Source: Lepidodermella squamata (taxonomy: Eukaryota; Gastrotricha). From it: a DNA stretch of 64,000 nucleotides. The notes beneath the pieces are model-generated. The model did not search any database, was not told where the DNA came from, and saw nothing but the letters and a program-made list of their open reading frames with translations. The number at the start of each line of letters is the position of its first letter. Position 1 is the stretch's first letter. Shown here piece by piece: positions 60,287 to 64,000 of the stretch. The stretch lies in the NCBI GenBank assembly GCA_047495785.1, contig JBLDXI010000028.1, positions 1,488,001 to 1,552,000 of the forward strand, given 5' to 3'. Made by a program: the position numbers and the translations under genes.

Positions 60287-61294
60287 GCTGTGTGTCTAAT
60301 ATCCCACAAGTTAAAACACTTTGCTGGAAAATGATCTACATCCCTCATCCATGCCTCATCCTATAAGCGCGATTTTACTGATTAAAAACAATAATTTAGC
60401 GGAAAACCCCGAAAAATCCAGTGGTATCTGGGCTAGACTTACATTAATATCTCCATCGATATATTGTTTCGGATTTTTTATTTCCAACGACAATAGTCAA
60501 TTCTCATGGCTTGGGTTTGAATCTATTTGGTCATTGCATACTATTTTCGTACTTCCGTTACTTTGTGGTAACTTGTTTGTAGCCGAACATGTTTGGTGCC
60601 TATGTGGGGGTAAGACCAAAGGTAGGACGAGCTGATGACGTTATGGCTAATTTGACAAGAGCAAGTCAGAAAACTGGCCTCTTCAATGTTTATTGGAAGA
60701 AAGACGTTCCGCTCGAATTACATTTTTCAAACAACGACAGAATCCCAGACATTATAATCTTGTGTAAAGTCGGAGTTTACATGCATAGAGTAAGCAATTC
60801 TAATCATTTTTTGGCCGCAATATGTTTTCCAATCATTTCTAGTCAGCAAACTCGTCTGGCAGCTCCTCCCATGGATACGACCCTGAAGAAACCGTTATGC
60901 AACCTCTTTTCATGGCTCGCGGTCCAGCGTTCAAGCAAGGTGGCTTTAAAGCGACTCGAATGTTCGAGACTAAAGATATCTACGCAATCATGGCATATGT
61001 CACTGGTATTCAACCCGCTGCTACTAACGCCAGCCTGGAACGAGTTCGAGACCTCTTTGTCGTCGACCCATTTGACTTTTCGATTAAAACTATTACGACA
61101 AAGTCGTTACCATGGTGGACGACTTCCCATGAATTACCCTCACTTGCGTATTTTATCTTTTGTGCATCACTTTCGCTCACATGTGTTATCACTTGTGTCT
61201 TTTTCTAATGAAATGACACCAAGCATCCTTTATGTAGCTGAAAGCTGAATTCTTACTTTATTATATTTCAGAAGGGAAGATGAACTCACGTTTT

Positions 61295-62506
61295 CTATGG
61301 CTGAGATGTCATAGAAATTGGAGTAACATCAACATAACTGAGTGCAAAAACGTGAATAGCCATAAATGCGATTACAGCGATAAGAAGAGCAAAAAAGTCC
61401 ACTAAACGCCTACGCGATAATCGATATTGTGGTTTCAGGTGTCGAAAAAGCACACCGTTGAAGTACTCAGACTGTGAAGCGATCAATCCACAAAATACCA
61501 AAGAATACACGGTGCAAAGAACGGAAAACATAGCGAGCAGATCAACATAAGTTATCAGATAAATGCGTTGAGGTTTCACTGGCAGCCGAGTCAACGCTTG
61601 GTCGTGAAACATTGTAGCAGCTAGCAGTAATAGTGCTTGAAATATTGGTCTCTCAATTTTGTTCGGAGGAAGTAATAGAGCAATAATTTGCAAAGCTGCC
61701 AATACACAACAAGGATTCATAATGTTCGAAACGTAGAAAGAAGGATTCCTTTCAAAGGTGAACTCAAATGAGGCTAAACTGGCATTTTCGCCATTCAACT
61801 TCAAAACGTCAGTGTAATTGACAGTCCTCAGGAGAAACCAGTTGTCAGACGAGTCTAAAAGAAGTCGACCAGGAACAAAGCTCAACTCGGCTTTAGAAAT
61901 CACTCCTCCTTTGGTGGATTGTTGAATTATAAATTCAATAGAGCACGTTTGAGAATCGTAAGGAAAATCGGTCAATTTCATCTTACAAGTCGACCAGAAG
62001 TCACCGAAGTAAAGATAGTCGAAACTCATCATTCCGCCTGAATCGATTTTCATGTAAAATTGCTTGGTAAATGAGTCGAAATTTCCGCGTGAGTTGTAGT
62101 TGTGAACTAGAGGCCGCCAGAAGAAGCGTTCGTCGATGAAAATTGTAGTATCTTTGTCTTGCATATAACCAGGGCAAGGAATTTTCCAGGAAAGGCGTAA
62201 CGAGCCGCTAACAGCGAAAGTCTCTGCGAAATCGTCGATGCCTATTAGTTGATGCGGGGTGAATGTAAGTGTTGTGTTGACGGAATTGCAGAGCTTGACG
62301 TCCTGGAAATAGGCCATGAAGGAACACGTTGGCGATGAGTATTCTGGCGAAAGGTGAGGGCAGGCTTTCAGGATATCAGCTGTTTTCCCCCGTGTTACTT
62401 CATCAATAATTTCCATTGTAGTTTTCGACTGCATTGTTGTTCTTGCAACAATATTTGAAACGAAACAGCTGAGAATACTCAGAATAACCAAATAAATTTC
62501 AACCAT
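61295..62506 (-). CDS. pLGIC subunit, intronless family
   Basis: 403 residues from the ATG at 62506, which begins the signal peptide MVEIYLVILSILSCFVSNIVA; the open frame extends 16 codons further upstream without purpose. A spacer of about 30 residues precedes Cys1 (KACPHL). SSPTC, KLCNSV and WKIPC complete the set. Loop A is FWRPLVHNYNSR, the Cys-loop CKMKLTDFPYDSQTC has FPYD, and FIIQQSTKGGVI follows. M2 is KIERPIFQALLLLAATMFHD, with Glu at -1', Leu at 9' and His-Asp near 15'. M2-M3 is LPVKPQRIYLITYVD. The M3-M4 loop is about 40 residues. It converges on ENPP copy 3 (86-bp gap), with AATAAA about 40 bp after the stop. By eye the closest relative is the gene at 62953. Confidence 0.88.
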   Translation of the reverse strand: MVEIYLVILSILSCFVSNIVARTTMQSKTTMEIIDEVTRGKTADILKACPHLSPEYSSPTCSFMAYFQDVKLCNSVNTTLTFTPHQLIGIDDFAETFAVSGSLRLSWKIPCPGYMQDKDTTIFIDERFFWRPLVHNYNSRGNFDSFTKQFYMKIDSGGMMSFDYLYFGDFWSTCKMKLTDFPYDSQTCSIEFIIQQSTKGGVISKAELSFVPGRLLLDSSDNWFLLRTVNYTDVLKLNGENASLASFEFTFERNPSFYVSNIMNPCCVLAALQIIALLLPPNKIERPIFQALLLLAATMFHDQALTRLPVKPQRIYLITYVDLLAMFSVLCTVYSLVFCGLIASQSEYFNGVLFRHLKPQYRLSRRRLVDFFALLIAVIAFMAIHVFALSYVDVTPISMTSQP

Positions 62507-62952
62507 GCCTATTGAGTATGAAAACTTCAAAATTATACTGGCTAATATTTGCAAATTAGCTGTTGTTTTATTTTTGCTGTGAATGCCTAGGGGATCACAC
62601 TGTAAGCGGACTGCTTTGTTACACGGTCAGTCCTTAAATAATCGATTTTTTGATAGTGCAGCTTTTAAAAGCCTTCAGGCAAACATTATCGACGTAAACT
62701 AAGTGACGTTTAGCATAAAAGGGAGAGCAAGACTAAATCTACTACGCGGACCAGATCTGACCTGGTGAAAAAAGCCGCTAAAAAATAGCAGCGGAAACTT
62801 TTTCCTATATCAGCTCTTTTAAATTTAATTTGCCAAGTCCGGTGTAAGGTGTGAATTTTATTTACTGAAACTCGCATTACACTACACAGGTAAATCGCTA
62901 AATTCTTTATTCACCTTATCCCGATTGGACACCCTTTCGGCCACACGACTAG
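62507..62952. other. intergenic region
   Basis: About 450 bp between two minus-strand pLGICs. AATAAA near 62910 on the minus strand would serve the 62953 gene. No other feature. Confidence 0.35.
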
Positions 62953-64000
62953 TCACGTAATTCGCAATACAACCGAGAAAAAGTAGACGTTGACGAGAAC
63001 ATAAAGGACCAAAGCAATAATGAAAACGAAAAGGTCAAGCAATCGATTGAACCTAATTGATAGAACGTTGATCCTGAGGCACAATCTCTTCCTCAAAAGG
63101 TCAGGCCGTTCTTTGAAAATACCGCAGGCTATGATCGAGTATACAGCGCATGACAGGGAATGGAAAAAACAGAAGTCTGTGTACATTGACATCAATGTTC
63201 TCTGCGGTTTCGGTGGGATAAAATTTAACATCTGGCATTGTAGTATAATCATTCCTATCAAGATAGCTGTCTTCAGTATCGCCCGTTCTGGTAGGAAAGG
63301 TGGTAGAAAAAATGCGATTAGCTGCATTCCAGATAGCACGCAATAAGGAAGCATGAAATTTGTAACATAAAAAGTTGGATTTCGGCGGAATTTCATGCTG
63401 AAAATTGCCGCTGCTCTTTTTATCTTGTCCATGTCCTTCGTGTCATACCAATCTTCGTAATTCAGAAACGTCCAGTCGAATTCTTCATGGTCAGTTTTGA
63501 AGTGGTTGTCCTTCTCAAGCCTTAGCTCAGTTTGAGAAAATTTTACTGCTTTCGCGTTCTCCTGCATCAAGAAATTGACGTTGCATTGATGGGAATCGAG
63601 TGGGAAGTGACGAAAATCAAGATCGCACGTCGAAACTACGTGGCCATAAAGAAACAGTGCGAAGACCAACTGCCCTTTTGCATCCACTCGGACAGTAAAA
63701 GTCCGCAAAAATCCGTCTAGAAACCCGAAATTATCACGCGAGTTTTGCTGGTAGATATGCGGAGTCCAGAAGAGTCGTTCATCCAAATAGTAAGCGGTAT
63801 CTTTCTCCCAGCCATGCTTCTTACATGGAATAATCCACTGGAAGCGGATTGATCCGGATAAGGACATAGTTTCAGCGGTTTGATCGATCGAGTTGAGCCG
63901 TTCAGGCTGGAGTCTTACAGTAACGTTAACGGGATAGCAATCGGATCTTCCAATTAGAGGACAGCTCGGGGAGTAAGTTTCAGGGGACAACATTGGGCAA
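62953..64000 (-). CDS. pLGIC subunit, intronless family (5' end beyond window)
   Basis: The frame continues past the window edge: the last visible codons upstream of LSPETY read Cys-Pro-Met, that is Cys1 of the family, so the ATG near 63993 is internal and the signal peptide lies outside. YSPSC, SDCYPV and WIIPC follow. Loop A is FWTPHIYQQNSR, the Cys-loop CDLDFRHFPLDSHQC has both cysteines (FPLD), and FLMQENAKAVKF follows. M2 is LPERAILKTAILIGMIILQC, with Glu at -1', Lys at 4' and Ile at 9'. The usual gate Leu is absent, as in the gene at 24886. M2-M3 is IPPKPQRTLMSMYTD. The M3-M4 loop is about 30 residues (KERPDLLRKRLCLRIN). M4 ends near the C-terminal VVLRIT. Confidence 0.88.
   Translation of the reverse strand, partial: CPMLSPETYSPSCPLIGRSDCYPVNVTVRLQPERLNSIDQTAETMSLSGSIRFQWIIPCKKHGWEKDTAYYLDERLFWTPHIYQQNSRDNFGFLDGFLRTFTVRVDAKGQLVFALFLYGHVVSTCDLDFRHFPLDSHQCNVNFLMQENAKAVKFSQTELRLEKDNHFKTDHEEFDWTFLNYEDWYDTKDMDKIKRAAAIFSMKFRRNPTFYVTNFMLPYCVLSGMQLIAFFLPPFLPERAILKTAILIGMIILQCQMLNFIPPKPQRTLMSMYTDFCFFHSLSCAVYSIIACGIFKERPDLLRKRLCLRINVLSIRFNRLLDLFVFIIALVLYVLVNVYFFSVVLRIT

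Larger units (their letters stand above)
59433..61208 (+). pseudogene. ENPP family, copy 3, disrupted by an inverted self-copy
   Basis: The exon pattern is retained: 59433-59667, 59714-60264, 60583-60789 and 60843-61208. Exon 1 has Asp (FDGFR) and the nucleophile Thr in PSDTLPNH, with a GTTAGT donor. Exon 2 keeps the length of its paralogs (551 bp), but about 97 bp after the GMYPESHG codons are replaced by foreign sequence. Of this, 59771-59849 is an exact reverse complement of 60208-60286. In-frame TAG (near 59770) and TAA stops result. The segment lost encodes SNSFYDPKLN onward, including the conserved Asn. Downstream motifs (PDYVSH, ADHGM, SSHGYD, MARGPAFKQGG) remain open. The simplest reading is a recent pseudogene; an intron over the insertion would not restore frame. 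Confidence 0.75.

Noticed and set aside
60589-61248. 219-codon frame reading through ENPP copy 3 exons 3-4
   Set aside because: It reads across a splice donor (GTAAGC at 60790) into the wrong frame; exon 4 proper starts at 60843.
1-64000. CRISPR arrays, bacterial operons, tRNA or rRNA genes
   Set aside because: No spaced direct repeats, no prokaryotic ribosome-binding sites, and no cloverleaf or rRNA sequence recognised; genes are spliced eukaryotic ones.

Overview
The window reads as nuclear DNA of a small-genome animal, most likely an ecdysozoan (nematode-like or tardigrade-like; I cannot separate these from sequence alone). The grounds are GT-AG introns of mostly 49-63 bp with TTTTCAG-type acceptors, AATAAA poly(A) signals, TATA boxes about 30-100 bp upstream of start codons, and animal gene families: pentameric ligand-gated ion channels (pLGICs), class C GPCRs, nuclear receptors, lipocalin, Rab and ENPP.

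The window is dominated by a receptor island. Twenty-one loci encode one unusual, essentially intronless pLGIC family of about 375-410 aa. A shared plan runs through it: signal peptide; four extra cysteines in the N-terminal half of the ectodomain (Cys1 in an N/K-C-P/S motif, Cys2 in a Y-x-P-x-C motif, Cys3 about 8-16 residues later, Cys4 in a W-x-x-x-C motif); a W-K/R-P-x-I-x-H-x-N loop A; the Cys-loop; an F-x-M-Q-E motif where nicotinic receptors carry loop B; M1 to M4 with an M3-M4 loop of only about 25-45 residues. M2 mostly begins (D/E)-R at -1'/0', which predicts cation selectivity. A twenty-second pLGIC (15120-16502) is unrelated in detail and has two introns. Interleaved are four class C, GABA-B-like GPCR genes, each with one short intron.

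Layout. 1-14 kb: edge-truncated pLGIC, a + strand pLGIC, a GPCR, then three minus-strand pLGICs, two of which are a recent duplicate pair. 15-20 kb: intron-containing pLGIC and two tandem nuclear receptors. 20-26 kb: four pLGICs. 26-31.4 kb: two related MITEs, a divergent GPCR, a long hairpin repeat and a reverse-transcriptase fragment. 31.7-46 kb: a pore-less pLGIC, a lipocalin, a Rab-like GTPase and eight minus-strand pLGICs. 46-53 kb: two GPCRs and one pLGIC. 54-61 kb: three tandem ENPP genes, the third broken by an inverted copy of its own exon end, with a dead MULE transposase between the second and third. 61-64 kb: two pLGICs, the last cut by the window edge.

The strongest observations are a pLGIC lacking exactly M1-M2 (31722-32696); a block of pLGICs (42.2-46.0 and 51.8-53.0 kb) that lost both Cys-loop cysteines; the co-clustering of ionotropic and metabotropic receptors; poly(A) signals that overlap or abut stop codons; and the inverted self-copy in the third ENPP gene. 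Ligands and functions of the island are inference; chemosensory or specialised peptidergic/aminergic roles are possible but not shown.
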